The notes: a model not told the origin generated them from the letters alone. A stretch of DNA of 64,000 bases from Flavobacterium lutivivi (GCF_014642275.1 NZ_BMIM01000002.1:62001-126000), one strand, 5' to 3'; shown: positions 26,380 to 35,014, counted from the first letter of the stretch. Program-made: numbers and translations.

Positions 26380-26781
26380 ATGAGAAAAATAGAACATATA
26401 GGAATAGCCGTTAAAAGTCTTAATGAATCAAACTTACTTTTTGAAAAGCTTTTTGGAAAACCTCCGTACAAGCAAGAAGTAGTAGAAAGTGAAGGTGTAA
26501 AAACTTCTTTTTTTATGAATGGTCCCAATAAAATTGAACTATTAGAAGCAACCAACCTAGAAAGTCCAATAGCAAAATTTATAGAAAAAAAAGGAGAAGG
26601 AATTCATCATATCGCATTTGATGTAGAAGATATTTATAAGGAAATCAACCGATTAAAAGACGAAGGTTTTGTGGTTTTAAATGAAATCCCAAAAAAAGGC
26701 GCTGATAATAAGCTCGTAGCTTTTCTTCATCCAAAAGGCACAAATGGCGTGTTGATTGAATTATGTCAAGAAATAGCTTAA
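26380..26781 (+). CDS. mce: Methylmalonyl-CoA epimerase
   Basis: This is a 133-residue vicinal-oxygen-chelate enzyme that interconverts (R)- and (S)-methylmalonyl-CoA, linking propionate and succinyl-CoA metabolism. The metal ligands lie in KIEHIGIAVKSL (His), HHIAFDVEDI (His) and GVLIELCQE (Glu), the three standard positions. The ATG at 26380 starts right at the family N-terminus. A TAATTTTG box at 26351-26358 gives a leader of about 18 bases. It diverges from rbfA. Confidence 0.93.
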   Translation: MRKIEHIGIAVKSLNESNLLFEKLFGKPPYKQEVVESEGVKTSFFMNGPNKIELLEATNLESPIAKFIEKKGEGIHHIAFDVEDIYKEINRLKDEGFVVLNEIPKKGADNKLVAFLHPKGTNGVLIELCQEIA

Positions 26782-26831
26782 AAAAAGTTGCAACGAAAAA
26801 AAATTAGTAGTAATATTGCAACCTCTAAACT

Positions 26832-26905
26832 GGTCCTATAGCTCAGTTGGTTAGAGCACCTGACTCATAATCAGGTGGTCCCTGGTTCGAGCCCAGGTGG
26901 GACCA
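26832..26905 (+). tRNA. tRNA with CAU anticodon (elongator Met, or Ile2)
   Basis: This is a complete 74-base cloverleaf. The acceptor GGTCCTA (26832-26838) pairs with TGGGACC (26898-26904) with one G-U pair; discriminator A is at 26905. The D-arm is AGCTCAGTTGGTTAGAGC, the anticodon stem CCTGA/TCAGG has loop CTCATAA (CAU), and the T-arm is CCTGG-TTCGAGC-CCAGG. It is not the initiator, since the 1-72 pair is G-C and the anticodon stem lacks the three G-C pairs. CCA is not encoded. Whether it is elongator tRNA-Met or a lysidine-modified tRNA-Ile2 cannot be decided by eye. Confidence 0.95.
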
Positions 26906-26912
26906 CAAAAAA

Positions 26913-26938
26913 AGGCCTCTCAAAAGAGGTCTTTTTTA
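26913..26938 (+). terminator. Terminator after the tRNA
   Basis: AGGCCTCT (26913-26920) pairs with AGAGGTCT (26925-26932) around CAAA, with one G-U pair, followed by six T. Confidence 0.85.
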
Positions 26939-27001
26939 TTTATAATAAATTTAAATTTTTTTCGTTCTTAAATAAAAAGAGAGTATTTTTATCTGATATT
27001 G

Positions 27002-27031
27002 TTGATATTATGATATAATTGCGTAGTTTTG
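27002..27031 (+). promoter_or_regulatory. Promoter upstream of the PID-CTERM mini-protein
   Basis: TTG (27002-27004), 19 bases, then TAGTTTTG (27024-27031): a full Bacteroidetes promoter. Transcription from about 27035 would give a leader near 79 bases for the gene at 27114. Confidence 0.6.
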
Positions 27032-27113
27032 CGCCGTTAATTTTAGATTAAATTCTTTCTTTGAAAGCATAATTTATTTTGAAGATTAGATTTTTTTTAT
27101 ACTTTTACGCCCA

Positions 27114-27326
27114 ATGAGAGCTATCATGAGTAGATTTTTTATGTTTTTATTGCTGTGTTTATTAATAACAAGCACCACTTTTGCAGCACCGCCGCCGCCG
27201 CCGCCATCTACGCCGCCACCGCCGCCTGGTTTACCTATTGATGAGTGGATACTACCATTTATGATACTTTCAATGGTATTTGGATACATTAAATTCTCAA
27301 AAAAAATAAAAAAAGCTTCAAATTAA
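27114..27326 (+). CDS. PID-CTERM-like small protein: signal peptide, polyproline, PID motif, membrane helix
   Basis: This 70-residue protein has a signal peptide (to about residue 24, ending TTFA), a run of six prolines, STP, five prolines and GLPID. Then comes a hydrophobic helix (EWILPFMILSMVFGYIKF) and a basic tail (SKKIKKASN). This order (proline-rich stretch, P-I-D, helix, Lys/Arg) is the short C-terminal sorting signal known as PID-CTERM in Bacteroidetes, which is thought to be handled by an exosortase-type enzyme. Here the whole mature protein is little more than that signal. The start could also be the ATG at 27126. The (CCG)n codons are an abrupt G+C island in A+T-rich DNA. Its stop lies inside the terminator palindrome. 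Confidence 0.65.
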   Translation: MRAIMSRFFMFLLLCLLITSTTFAAPPPPPPSTPPPPPGLPIDEWILPFMILSMVFGYIKFSKKIKKASN

Positions 27327-27338
27327 TTTGAAGCTTTT
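27311..27338. terminator. Perfect 28-base palindrome, shared terminator
   Basis: AAAAGCTTCAAATT followed at once by its exact complement AATTTGAAGCTTTT. It contains the stop codon of the plus-strand mini-protein (27324-27326) and ends one base before the stop of ribE on the minus strand. T runs follow in both directions. Confidence 0.85.
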
Positions 27339-27929
27339 TCATTTTCTGATATCATATAGTCTATTGACGTACTTACCTATAACATCAAACTCAAGATTAA
27401 CACTAGAACCTACTTTGATGTTTTTAAAATTTGTGTTTTCAAATGTATAAGGGATTATTGCTAAACTAAATTCGTTTTCTTTAGAATCAACTACAGTAAG
27501 ACTAACTCCATTAACGGTAATTGATCCTTTTTCGATAGTAATATTTCTTGCCTTTGCATCATATTCAAAAGTAAAATATTTACTTCCATTCGCATCAATT
27601 ATCGCCTTACAAACACCTGTTTGATCTACATGTCCCTGAACAATATGTCCGTCTAATCTATCCCCTAGCTTCATTGCTCTTTCAAGGTTAATTAAATCGC
27701 CTTTTCCCCAATTACCAATAGTAGTCTTATCGATAGTCTCTTTTATTGCGGTTACCTTGTACACGTTATTCTCAATAGCTACAACGGTTAGACATATTCC
27801 ATTATGGGCAACACTTTGATCTATTTTTAATTCAGCACTAATTTCTGAAGACACAAAAAAATGTAGATTTTCATTTTCTTGGATAATATCTTCTATCTTT
27901 CCTATTGTTTCTATTATTCCTGTAAACAT
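27339..27929 (-). CDS. ribE: Riboflavin synthase, alpha subunit
   Basis: This 196-residue enzyme joins two 6,7-dimethyl-8-ribityllumazines to give riboflavin. The start MFTGIIETIGKI is the family N-terminus, so I use the ATG at 27929 rather than the longer open frame. Two lumazine-binding repeats are visible: first VAHNGICLTVVAI with INLERAMKLGDRLDGHIVQGHVDQTG, second GSITVNGVSLTVVDS with VNLEFDVIGKYVNRL. A -7 element TAATTTTG at 27967-27960 overlaps the divergent pdxA promoter. No FMN riboswitch was seen in this short leader. Confidence 0.94.
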   Translation of the reverse strand: MFTGIIETIGKIEDIIQENENLHFFVSSEISAELKIDQSVAHNGICLTVVAIENNVYKVTAIKETIDKTTIGNWGKGDLINLERAMKLGDRLDGHIVQGHVDQTGVCKAIIDANGSKYFTFEYDAKARNITIEKGSITVNGVSLTVVDSKENEFSLAIIPYTFENTNFKNIKVGSSVNLEFDVIGKYVNRLYDIRK

Positions 27930-27946
27930 AAATGGTTTTATTTTAC

Positions 27947-27967
27947 TAAATTTGCACTTCAAAATTA
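27947..27967. promoter_or_regulatory. Overlapping divergent -7 elements for pdxA and ribE
   Basis: Plus strand: TAAATTTG at 27947-27954 for pdxA. Minus strand: TAATTTTG at 27967-27960 for ribE. The two boxes face each other within 21 bases, so their polymerases would compete. Confidence 0.45.
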
Positions 27968-27985
27968 GCACAAAAAACAGTACCG

Positions 27986-29032
27986 ATGAAAAAAGCTGAA
28001 AATATAATTGTAGGTATTTCGATAGGCGATTTAAATGGAATAGGTAGTGAAATTGTTCTAAAAACATTTGAAGACAGCAGAATGCTTGAGCTGTGTACTC
28101 CTGTTATATTTGCTAACGTGAAAATTATTTCTTTTATCAAGAAAAACTTTGAGCTAACAGCACAACTTCACGGAATTGACAAAATTGATCAATTGGTTCT
28201 TGGGAAAATCAATGTTTTAAATGTTTGGAAAGAAGGAGTAGATATAAATTTTGGAAAGATTGATGACAATGTAGGCAAATATGCAATCAAATCATTTGTT
28301 GCAGCAACAAATGCTCTAAAAGAAAATCAAATAGATGTATTAGTTACTGCGCCTATTAATAAATACAACATACAATCTGAAGAGTTTAATTTTCCCGGTC
28401 ATACTGATTATCTTGATAAACAATTAGAAGGAGAAGCATTAATGTTCATGATTCAAGACAACCTTAGAGTTGGTCTTTTGACGGATCATTTGCCAATCAA
28501 TGAAGTTTCAAAACACCTGAATGAAGAATTAATAAACAGAAAAGTTCGAACTATTAACGAAAGTCTAATTAAAGATTTCAAAATTAGAAAACCAAAAATT
28601 GCTGTTTTAGGATTAAATCCTCATGCAGGAGATAACGGCGTGATAGGTAAAGAAGATGAAGAAATAATAAAACCAGCAGTCAAAAAGTTATTTGATGAAG
28701 GTATAATGGCATTCGGTCCTTTTTCTGCTGATGGTTTTTTTGGCAATAGTTTATATGAAAAATACGATGCCGTTATTGCGATTTATCATGACCAAGGTCT
28801 TATTCCGTTTAAAACCCTTTCTTTTGGACAAGGTGTAAATTATACGGCGGGTTTAAACAAAATAAGAACATCACCCGATCATGGAACAGCATTTGAAATA
28901 GCTGGAAAAGGAGTAGCAGATTATAACTCATTTAAAGAAGCTGTTTATCTTGCAATAGATATTTATAATTCAAGAATTGAGCATCAAGAATTGCTTAAAA
29001 ACCCTTTAAAAATCAAGCAAAAACAATTATAA
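27986..29032 (+). CDS. pdxA: 4-hydroxythreonine-4-phosphate dehydrogenase
   Basis: This 348-residue enzyme of the DXP-dependent vitamin B6 pathway oxidises 4-phosphohydroxy-L-threonine. The N-terminal SIGDLNGIGSEIVLK, the metal ligand region FNFPGHTDYLDKQL, GLNPHAGDNGVIGKEDEEII, and AIYHDQGLIPFKTLSFGQGVNYTAGL...RTSPDHGTAFEIAGKG are all family hallmarks with the three metal-binding His. The length is slightly above the E. coli enzyme, as is usual in Bacteroidetes. Confidence 0.95.
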   Translation: MKKAENIIVGISIGDLNGIGSEIVLKTFEDSRMLELCTPVIFANVKIISFIKKNFELTAQLHGIDKIDQLVLGKINVLNVWKEGVDINFGKIDDNVGKYAIKSFVAATNALKENQIDVLVTAPINKYNIQSEEFNFPGHTDYLDKQLEGEALMFMIQDNLRVGLLTDHLPINEVSKHLNEELINRKVRTINESLIKDFKIRKPKIAVLGLNPHAGDNGVIGKEDEEIIKPAVKKLFDEGIMAFGPFSADGFFGNSLYEKYDAVIAIYHDQGLIPFKTLSFGQGVNYTAGLNKIRTSPDHGTAFEIAGKGVADYNSFKEAVYLAIDIYNSRIEHQELLKNPLKIKQKQL

Positions 29033-29055
29033 ACAAAAAAATGTTGATAAGATTC

Positions 29056-29083
29056 TTGTAATTGCAATAATTTTATATCTTTG
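29056..29083 (+). promoter_or_regulatory. Promoter of the DUF177-rpmF(-fabH-acc) genes
   Basis: TTG (29056-29058), 17 bases, then TATCTTTG (29076-29083): a clear match to the consensus. The leader would be about 32 bases. Confidence 0.7.
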
Positions 29084-29118
29084 CACTCCTGAATCTTTTG
29101 AGGTAAATTGATGTTTTT

Positions 29119-29652
29119 ATGAAGAATACAGGAGATTTTTTAATCCCGTTTATAGGTTTAAAAATAGGAAAGCATCATTTTGATTATCAAATATCTAAGG
29201 AGTTCTTTGAAGAGTTTGGTTTTGATGAATTTGAAAGTTGCCTTATAAATGTACAGATTGTTTTAGAAAAGAAAACATCTCATTTAGAAATAGGTTTCAA
29301 ACACAATGGCTCAGTTAATGTGCCATGTGATTTGACTGGAGAAAATTTTGATTTATCCATAAAAGGTAAATTAAAATTAATAGTAAACTTTGGTGATGCA
29401 TATAATGATGACAACGAAGAATTATTGATTCTGCCACATGGAGAACATCAAGTTGATGTAAGTCAATATATTTATGAAATGATTGCACTTTCAATTCCTC
29501 AAAAAAGAATTCATCCAGGAGTAAAAGATGGCACATTAAAATCTGAAGCTCTTGACAAATTAAATGAATTGCAAAGCAATATAAATAAAGAAAAAAAAGA
29601 AGAAGAAATTGACCCAAGATGGGATAAATTAAAAAAACTGTTAAACGGATAA
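29119..29652 (+). CDS. DUF177/YceD family protein
   Basis: This 177-residue cytoplasmic protein of the YceD family is almost always encoded next to rpmF and linked to 23S rRNA and ribosome assembly. It matches in length and in the segments FQVEYQISKEFF-like start, VNVPCDLTGENFDLSIKG (in place of the usual C-x-R-CL) and the end RIHPGVKDGTL...DPRWDKLKKLLN. The Cys pair typical of many homologues is reduced to the single CDLTG. rpmF follows after 12 bases. Confidence 0.85.
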   Translation: MKNTGDFLIPFIGLKIGKHHFDYQISKEFFEEFGFDEFESCLINVQIVLEKKTSHLEIGFKHNGSVNVPCDLTGENFDLSIKGKLKLIVNFGDAYNDDNEELLILPHGEHQVDVSQYIYEMIALSIPQKRIHPGVKDGTLKSEALDKLNELQSNINKEKKEEEIDPRWDKLKKLLNG

Positions 29653-29664
29653 AAAGTATAGAAA

Positions 29665-29859
29665 ATGGCACATCCTAAGAGAAAAACCTCGAAAACCAGA
29701 AGAGACAAAAGAAGAACTCATTATAAAGCAACTGTTGCTCAAATTGCAACATGTCCTGTAACTGGAGAAGCGCATTTATACCACAGAGCTTACTGGCACG
29801 AAGGTAAAATGTACTACAGAGGACAAGTAGTAATCGATAAATCTGTTGCAGAAGCTTAA
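29665..29859 (+). CDS. rpmF: Ribosomal protein L32
   Basis: The 64-residue product starts [22 protein letters not shown], the classical L32 N-terminus. The C-terminal half has the [15 protein letters not shown] segment; the zinc-binding Cys set seen in many bacteria is reduced to a single Cys, as is common in Bacteroidetes. It forms an operon with DUF177 and has its own terminator just after it. Confidence 0.96.
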   Translation: MAHPKRKTSKTRRDKRRTHYKATVAQIATCPVTGEAHLYHRAYWHEGKMYYRGQVVIDKSVAEA

Positions 29860-29880
29860 CAGATTAATATAAAATATAAC

Positions 29881-29907
29881 AAACTCTCACTTTGTGGGAG
29901 TTTTTTA
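29881..29907 (+). terminator. Terminator after rpmF
   Basis: ACTCTCAC pairs with GTGGGAGT around TTT (one G-U pair), followed by six T. It lies between rpmF and fabH, so fabH-accB-accC probably also have their own promoter. Confidence 0.85.
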
Positions 29908-30004
29908 TTTTAGAAAATTCTTTAAATACTTATTTTATAAAACATTTTTTTGTAATTTCCACAACTTTTCTTAGCAAGAATTTAGAAGAGTAAAAACCAC
30001 TATT

Positions 30005-31003
30005 ATGAACAATATTACAGCCGCAATTACAGCAGTTGGAGCTTATGTTCCCGAGTTTGTTTTGTCAAACCAAGTTCTTGAAACTATGGTTGATACTAAT
30101 GACGAATGGATTACAACAAGAACAGGAATCAAAGAAAGAAGACTCCTAAAAGAAAAAGGTAAAGGCACTTCATATCTTGCAATAAAGGCAGCACAAAATC
30201 TAATTGAAAAATCTAAAATCAACCCTGCCGAGATTGATTTGGTTATAATGGCAACAGCAACACCAGATATGCCAGTTGCTTCAACAGGTGTTTATGTGGC
30301 TACGCAAATTGGTGCTATAAACGCTTTTGCTTTCGATTTACAAGCTGCTTGCTCAAGTTTTCTCTACGGAATGTCAACAGCTGCTGCTTATATTCAATCG
30401 GGTAGATACAAAAAAGTGCTATTAATTGGGGCTGATAAAATGTCTTCAATTATTGACTATACTGATCGAGCTACTTGTATAATATTTGGCGATGGTGGTG
30501 GCGCAGTTCTTTTTGAACCAAATCATGAAGGTCTTGGACTTCAAGACGAATATCTTCGCAGTGATGGTATCGGAAGAGAATATTTAAAAATTGATGCAGG
30601 TGGATCTATTTTGCCACCAAGTATTGAAACAGTAGAAAACAAACAACATTTTGTTTTTCAAGATGGAAAAACAGTTTTCAAATATGCTGTATCTGGAATG
30701 GCAGATGTGAGTGAAAAAATAATGGAGAGAAATAATCTAACCAAAGACGATATAAATTGGTTGTTGGCGCATCAAGCAAATAAAAGAATTATTGATGCAA
30801 CAGCACATAGAATGGGTTTAGATGAAGAAAAAGTATTGGTAAATATCCATAGATATGGAAATACAACATCTGCAACTTTACCCCTATTATTGCATGATTT
30901 TGAAGATAAACTAAAAAAAGGAGATAATCTAATATTTGCTGCTTTTGGTGGCGGATTTACTTGGGGTTCTATTTATTTAAAATGGGCTTACAACAAACAA
31001 TAA
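30005..31003 (+). CDS. fabH: 3-oxoacyl-ACP synthase III
   Basis: This 332-residue enzyme starts fatty acid synthesis by condensing an acyl-CoA with malonyl-ACP. The catalytic triad is complete: C116 (LQAACSSFLYG), H256 (LLAHQANKRII) and N286 (HRYGNTTSATLPL). The N-terminus ITAVGAYVPEFVLSNQ and the TRTGIKERR loop are standard. Bacteroidetes enzymes of this type often prefer branched starters; that is inference here. plsX, usually found between rpmF and fabH in many bacteria, is absent. Confidence 0.96.
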   Translation: MNNITAAITAVGAYVPEFVLSNQVLETMVDTNDEWITTRTGIKERRLLKEKGKGTSYLAIKAAQNLIEKSKINPAEIDLVIMATATPDMPVASTGVYVATQIGAINAFAFDLQAACSSFLYGMSTAAAYIQSGRYKKVLLIGADKMSSIIDYTDRATCIIFGDGGGAVLFEPNHEGLGLQDEYLRSDGIGREYLKIDAGGSILPPSIETVENKQHFVFQDGKTVFKYAVSGMADVSEKIMERNNLTKDDINWLLAHQANKRIIDATAHRMGLDEEKVLVNIHRYGNTTSATLPLLLHDFEDKLKKGDNLIFAAFGGGFTWGSIYLKWAYNKQ

Positions 31004-31022
31004 AACTAAAAACTAACTCATT

Positions 31023-31505
31023 ATGGATTTAAAAGAAATTCAAAACCTAATCAAATTTGTTTCAAACTCAGGAGTTGCTGAGGTGAAATTGGAAACAGGT
31101 GATATCAAAATCACAATTAAAACAACTGTTGAAGGTAATACTCCAGAAATTACTTATGTACAACAAGCTCCAGTTGCTCAACCAGTTACTGTTGCTGCTC
31201 CTGCTGCTCCAGTTGCTGCTGCTCCAAGTACTCCAAGTGCTCAATCAGTAGATGACAATTCGAAATATGTAACGATTAAATCACCAATGATTGGAACATT
31301 CTATAGAAAACCATCTCCAGACAAGCCAGTTTTTGCTGAAGTTGGAAGTTCAATTCAAAAAGGTGATACGCTTTGTATAATTGAGGCTATGAAACTTTTT
31401 AACGAGATTGAATCTGAAGTTTCTGGTAAAATTGTAAAAATATTGGTTGATGATATGTCGCCAGTAGAGTTTGATCAACCATTGTTTTTAGTTGATCCGT
31501 CTTAA
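31023..31505 (+). CDS. accB: Biotin carboxyl carrier protein of acetyl-CoA carboxylase
   Basis: This 160-residue protein has an N-terminal dimerisation region (about 1-40), a flexible Ala/Pro/Val linker (about 50-82) and a biotinyl domain (about 88-160). Biotin is attached to K124 in the EAMKL motif. The gene starts 19 bases after fabH and precedes accC by 91 bases filled by a stutter element. Confidence 0.96.
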   Translation: MDLKEIQNLIKFVSNSGVAEVKLETGDIKITIKTTVEGNTPEITYVQQAPVAQPVTVAAPAAPVAAAPSTPSAQSVDDNSKYVTIKSPMIGTFYRKPSPDKPVFAEVGSSIQKGDTLCIIEAMKLFNEIESEVSGKIVKILVDDMSPVEFDQPLFLVDPS

Positions 31506-31509
31506 AAAA

Positions 31510-31590
31510 GTTAGAAATTAGAAATTGGAAGTTAGAATTTTCTTTCTTCAAAAATTGTCTAATTGGCACATTGTCTAATTATCTAATTGA
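31510..31590. repeat. Stuttered-word inverted repeat between accB and accC
   Basis: The left arm repeats GTTAGAAATTAGAAATTGG-like words; the right arm repeats their complement as TTGTCTAATT...TTGTCTAATTATCTAATTG. It sits inside an operon, so it does not simply act as a terminator. Confidence 0.6.
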
Positions 31591-31596
31591 AAAACT

Positions 31597-32943
31597 ATGT
31601 TTAAAAAAATACTTATAGCCAATAGAGGCGAAATTGCACTTCGTGTCATAAGAACATGTCGTGAAATGGGCATAAAAACAGTTGCTGTTTACTCAACAGC
31701 TGATGCTGAAAGTTTACATGTAAAATTTGCAGACGAAGCTGTATGTATTGGTCCAGCGCCAAGTAAAGAGTCATATTTAAAAATGTCTCATATTATTGCT
31801 GCTGCCGAAATTACAAATGCAGATGCAATTCATCCAGGATATGGATTCCTTTCAGAAAATGCAAAATTTTCAAAAATCTGTCAAGAGCATGGAATAAAAT
31901 TTATTGGAGCTTCTCCAGAAATGATTGAAAAAATGGGCGACAAAGCCACTGCAAAAGCTACTATGAAAGCTGCTGGAGTTCCTTGTGTTCCTGGTTCTGA
32001 TGGAATTTTAGAAGATTTAAAAGAAGCCAAAAAAGTTGCCAAAGAAATAGGTTACCCAGTAATGATGAAAGCAACTGCTGGTGGTGGTGGAAAAGGAATG
32101 CGCGCTATTTGGAAAGAAGAAGAACTAGAAAAAGCTTGGGAAAGTGCTCGCCAAGAAGCTGCTGCAGCATTTGGAAATGATGGTATGTATATGGAAAAAC
32201 TCATTGAAGAACCAAGACATATCGAAATTCAAGTTGTTGGTGACTCTTACGGAAAAGCATGTCACTTATCAGAAAGAGATTGTTCTGTTCAGCGTCGTCA
32301 TCAAAAACTGACAGAAGAAACTCCTTCACCTTTTATGACAGAAGAGCTTAGAAATAAGATGGGTGAAGCAGCTGTAAAAGCAGCAGAATTCATTCAATAT
32401 GAAGGTGCTGGAACGGTGGAGTTTTTGGTTGACAAACACAGAAATTTCTATTTCATGGAAATGAATACTCGTATTCAAGTTGAACATCCAATTACTGAGC
32501 AAGTTATTGATTATGATTTAATTCGTGAGCAAATATTAGTTGCTGCTGGTGTGCCAATTTCTGGTAAAAACTATTTACCTCAACTACATTCTATTGAATG
32601 TCGTATCAATGCTGAAGATCCTTATAATGATTTTCGCCCATCACCAGGAAAAATAACTGTTTTGCATGCGCCTGGAGGTCATGGAGTTCGTCTTGATACT
32701 CACGTTTATGCTGGTTACACCATTCCACCAAATTATGATTCTATGATAGCAAAGCTGATTACTACTGCTCAAACAAGAGAAGAAGCAATTAGTAAAATGA
32801 AACGTGCGTTAGATGAATTTTACATTGAAGGAATTAAAACCACAATACCTTTTCATAGACAATTGATGGATCATCCTGATTATGTGGCTGGAAATTATAC
32901 CACAAAATTCATGGAAACTTTCAAAATGGAAGAACCTGAATAG
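31597..32943 (+). CDS. accC: Biotin carboxylase subunit of acetyl-CoA carboxylase
   Basis: This 448-residue ATP-grasp enzyme carboxylates biotin on AccB. The N-terminal [24 protein letters not shown], the ATP-binding loop [12 protein letters not shown], the catalytic region [12 protein letters not shown], and [21 protein letters not shown] are all present. Normal length. A bidirectional terminator follows. Confidence 0.97.
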   Translation: MFKKILIANRGEIALRVIRTCREMGIKTVAVYSTADAESLHVKFADEAVCIGPAPSKESYLKMSHIIAAAEITNADAIHPGYGFLSENAKFSKICQEHGIKFIGASPEMIEKMGDKATAKATMKAAGVPCVPGSDGILEDLKEAKKVAKEIGYPVMMKATAGGGGKGMRAIWKEEELEKAWESARQEAAAAFGNDGMYMEKLIEEPRHIEIQVVGDSYGKACHLSERDCSVQRRHQKLTEETPSPFMTEELRNKMGEAAVKAAEFIQYEGAGTVEFLVDKHRNFYFMEMNTRIQVEHPITEQVIDYDLIREQILVAAGVPISGKNYLPQLHSIECRINAEDPYNDFRPSPGKITVLHAPGGHGVRLDTHVYAGYTIPPNYDSMIAKLITTAQTREEAISKMKRALDEFYIEGIKTTIPFHRQLMDHPDYVAGNYTTKFMETFKMEEPE

Positions 32944-32950
32944 AAACAAA

Positions 32951-32984
32951 TAAAAAGCCCAACTTTTTCAAGTTGGGCTTTTTA
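32951..32984. terminator. Bidirectional terminator between accC and the S9 peptidase gene
   Basis: AAAAAGCCCAACTT pairs with AAGTTGGGCTTTTT around a short loop, with A and T runs on both sides, between converging genes. Confidence 0.88.
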
Positions 32985-32985
32985 T

Positions 32986-34890
32986 TTAAAGAGTTTCTTT
33001 TAACCATTTATAAAATTCATTTTGCCAAACTAAGGCATTTTGAGGTTTCAGCACCCAGTGATTTTCCTCTGGAAAATACATAAATCGGCTTTTTATACCG
33101 CGTAGTTGAGCAGCCTGAAATGCTTCTTGTCCTTGACCTATTGGCACACGATAATCTTTTCCTCCTTGAATAATTAAAATTGGTGTATTCCATTTCTCAA
33201 CCATTTTTATAGGATTGAATTTTGAGAATGCTTTTTGAGCAATCGCATTGTCTTTTTCCCAATATGGTCCACCATGATCCCAATTATTAAAGAAAACTTC
33301 CTCGGTAGTTCCATACATGCTTTCTAGATTGAAAACACCACAGTGTGAAATAAAGGTTTTAAAACGATTATTATGAATGCCTGCAAGGTAGAACACCGAA
33401 TAACCACCATAACTAGCTCCAACAGCTCCTAAACGCGATTTATCAACATAACTTTCTTTGGCCACATCATCAATTGCAGAAAGATAATCATCCATTACTT
33501 GTCCACCCCAATCTTTGGAAATTTGTTCATTCCATTCACGTCCGTGACCATACATTCCGCGACGATTTGGTGCAACGACTACATAACCTTGCGATGCCAT
33601 TAGAGAGAAATTCCAACGGAAAGAATAACTCTGTGTCAATGGTGATTGTGGTCCGCCTTGACAATAAAGTAGTGTTGGATATTTTTTGTTTTTATCAAAA
33701 TTTGGAGGAAGAATTACCCAAACCAACATTTTCTTTCCATCTGTGGTGGTTACATATCTTCTTTCATATTTTGGAAGAGAAATTTTTGAATATGCTTCAT
33801 CATTAGTTTTTGTTATTTGTGACCACGTTTTTTTCTTTAAGTTATAAGAATAAATTTCGGCCGCATGGTTCATATCTGTTCTAGTAACAATGATATTATC
33901 TTCAGAAAAACCAACCAAATCATTCACATCAAAATCGCCATTTGTTACTTGTTTTACTGTAACTGCAATTTTGGTTAGTCCAGGGAAATTAACTTCAAAA
34001 AGCTGTTTTGTGCCATCAACAGGAGCAGTAAAATAAATTTTCTTTCCGTCATTACTCCAAAGAATATTATCAACTGTTCCGTCCCAATTGGCAGTTAAAT
34101 TCATGTCCATTCCTTTGAAACGAACAATGATATCATTTTTATCGGCTTCATAACCATCACGCTTCATTTGAAGCCAAGTTAAGTTTCCTGTTGGGGAAAA
34201 TATTGGGTTTGTATCATAACCCAAATTACTCTCGGTTAAGTTTTTAGTTTCTTTTGTTTCAATATTATACTCATATAAATCAGTATTAGTAGAAATAGCA
34301 TAATCTGTGCCTGCCTTTTTCTTGGATACATAAATTACACTTTTGCTATCAGGAGACCAAATGAAATCTTCATCGCCACCAAATGGTTTTTGAGGACAAT
34401 CATATGGTTCATCTTTCATTATATCGATAGGTTTTGCTTTTCCTGGTTTATTAATTGCCAACAAAACATGATTATGTTTGCCGTCATTCCATGTATCCCA
34501 ATGACGATAATCTAAGCCGTTATAAACTTGTACGTTGGATTTTTCCAATTGAGGATAGAAATCCTTTCCTAATACGTTTTCTACTTTTATCTCATCTGAA
34601 GAAAGGATGTATTTTCCATCTGGAGAAATATTTTTATCTTTTACCAAATCTTTAGTTTCCGCAACCTCAACAGGCATTCCACCTTCAACTGGAATGGTGT
34701 AAAACTTAGTATTGGATTTGTTTTCCTCTATAGATGGTGTAGAAACTTTATAAACTATCTGTTTTCCATCTTTGGAGATTCCAATGGGAGTAACTCTACC
34801 GAGTTTCCATAGTGTTTCGGGAGTTAATGATTCTTGGGCTGATGCTGTTACTGCCATAAAAATTGCTAAAGTGAAAAATATTTTTTTCAT
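32986..34890 (-). CDS. S9 family peptidase (prolyl oligopeptidase/DPP-like)
   Basis: This 634-residue secreted serine peptidase has a signal peptide ending at about residue 18 (TASAQ). Residues about 30-390 form a beta-propeller (repeated segments such as SPDGKYILSSD, WSPDSKSVIYVSKK, SNDGKKIYFTAP). The C-terminal alpha/beta hydrolase domain has nucleophile S493 in GASYGGYS, Asp in IQGGKDYRVPIGQ and His in FPEENHWVL. The family cleaves dipeptides or acyl-peptides in the periplasm. It stands alone, converging on accC. Confidence 0.92.
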   Translation of the reverse strand: MKKIFFTLAIFMAVTASAQESLTPETLWKLGRVTPIGISKDGKQIVYKVSTPSIEENKSNTKFYTIPVEGGMPVEVAETKDLVKDKNISPDGKYILSSDEIKVENVLGKDFYPQLEKSNVQVYNGLDYRHWDTWNDGKHNHVLLAINKPGKAKPIDIMKDEPYDCPQKPFGGDEDFIWSPDSKSVIYVSKKKAGTDYAISTNTDLYEYNIETKETKNLTESNLGYDTNPIFSPTGNLTWLQMKRDGYEADKNDIIVRFKGMDMNLTANWDGTVDNILWSNDGKKIYFTAPVDGTKQLFEVNFPGLTKIAVTVKQVTNGDFDVNDLVGFSEDNIIVTRTDMNHAAEIYSYNLKKKTWSQITKTNDEAYSKISLPKYERRYVTTTDGKKMLVWVILPPNFDKNKKYPTLLYCQGGPQSPLTQSYSFRWNFSLMASQGYVVVAPNRRGMYGHGREWNEQISKDWGGQVMDDYLSAIDDVAKESYVDKSRLGAVGASYGGYSVFYLAGIHNNRFKTFISHCGVFNLESMYGTTEEVFFNNWDHGGPYWEKDNAIAQKAFSKFNPIKMVEKWNTPILIIQGGKDYRVPIGQGQEAFQAAQLRGIKSRFMYFPEENHWVLKPQNALVWQNEFYKWLKETL

Positions 34891-34964
34891 TGCTATATTG
34901 GGTTAATTTGATGCAATAAATATATCAAAAAACTTTTGATGAATTGATGAGAAAAAAGAAGGCA

Positions 34965-34998
34965 TAAAAAAAGCAGAGATAAAACTCTGCTTTTTTAT
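34965..34998 (-). terminator. Terminator of the lipocalin-like gene
   Basis: AAAAAAGCAGAG pairs with CTCTGCTTTTTT around ATAAAA. On the minus strand it follows the gene at 35015-35461 and lies before the S9 peptidase start. Confidence 0.85.
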
Positions 34999-35014
34999 AC
35001 TTAAGAAATAAGTG

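Noticed and set aside
26832-26905. Calling the tRNA the initiator tRNA-Met
   Set aside because: The first base pair is G-C and the anticodon stem lacks the three consecutive G-C pairs of initiators.
27086-27289. Minus-strand reading frame with a long glycine run opposite the PID-CTERM mini-protein
   Set aside because: The Gly run is just the complement of the proline codons. There is no promoter and the frame would overlap the real gene almost fully.
27930-27985. Possible FMN riboswitch ahead of ribE
   Set aside because: The leader is only about 27 bases, too short for an FMN aptamer, and shows no conserved core.
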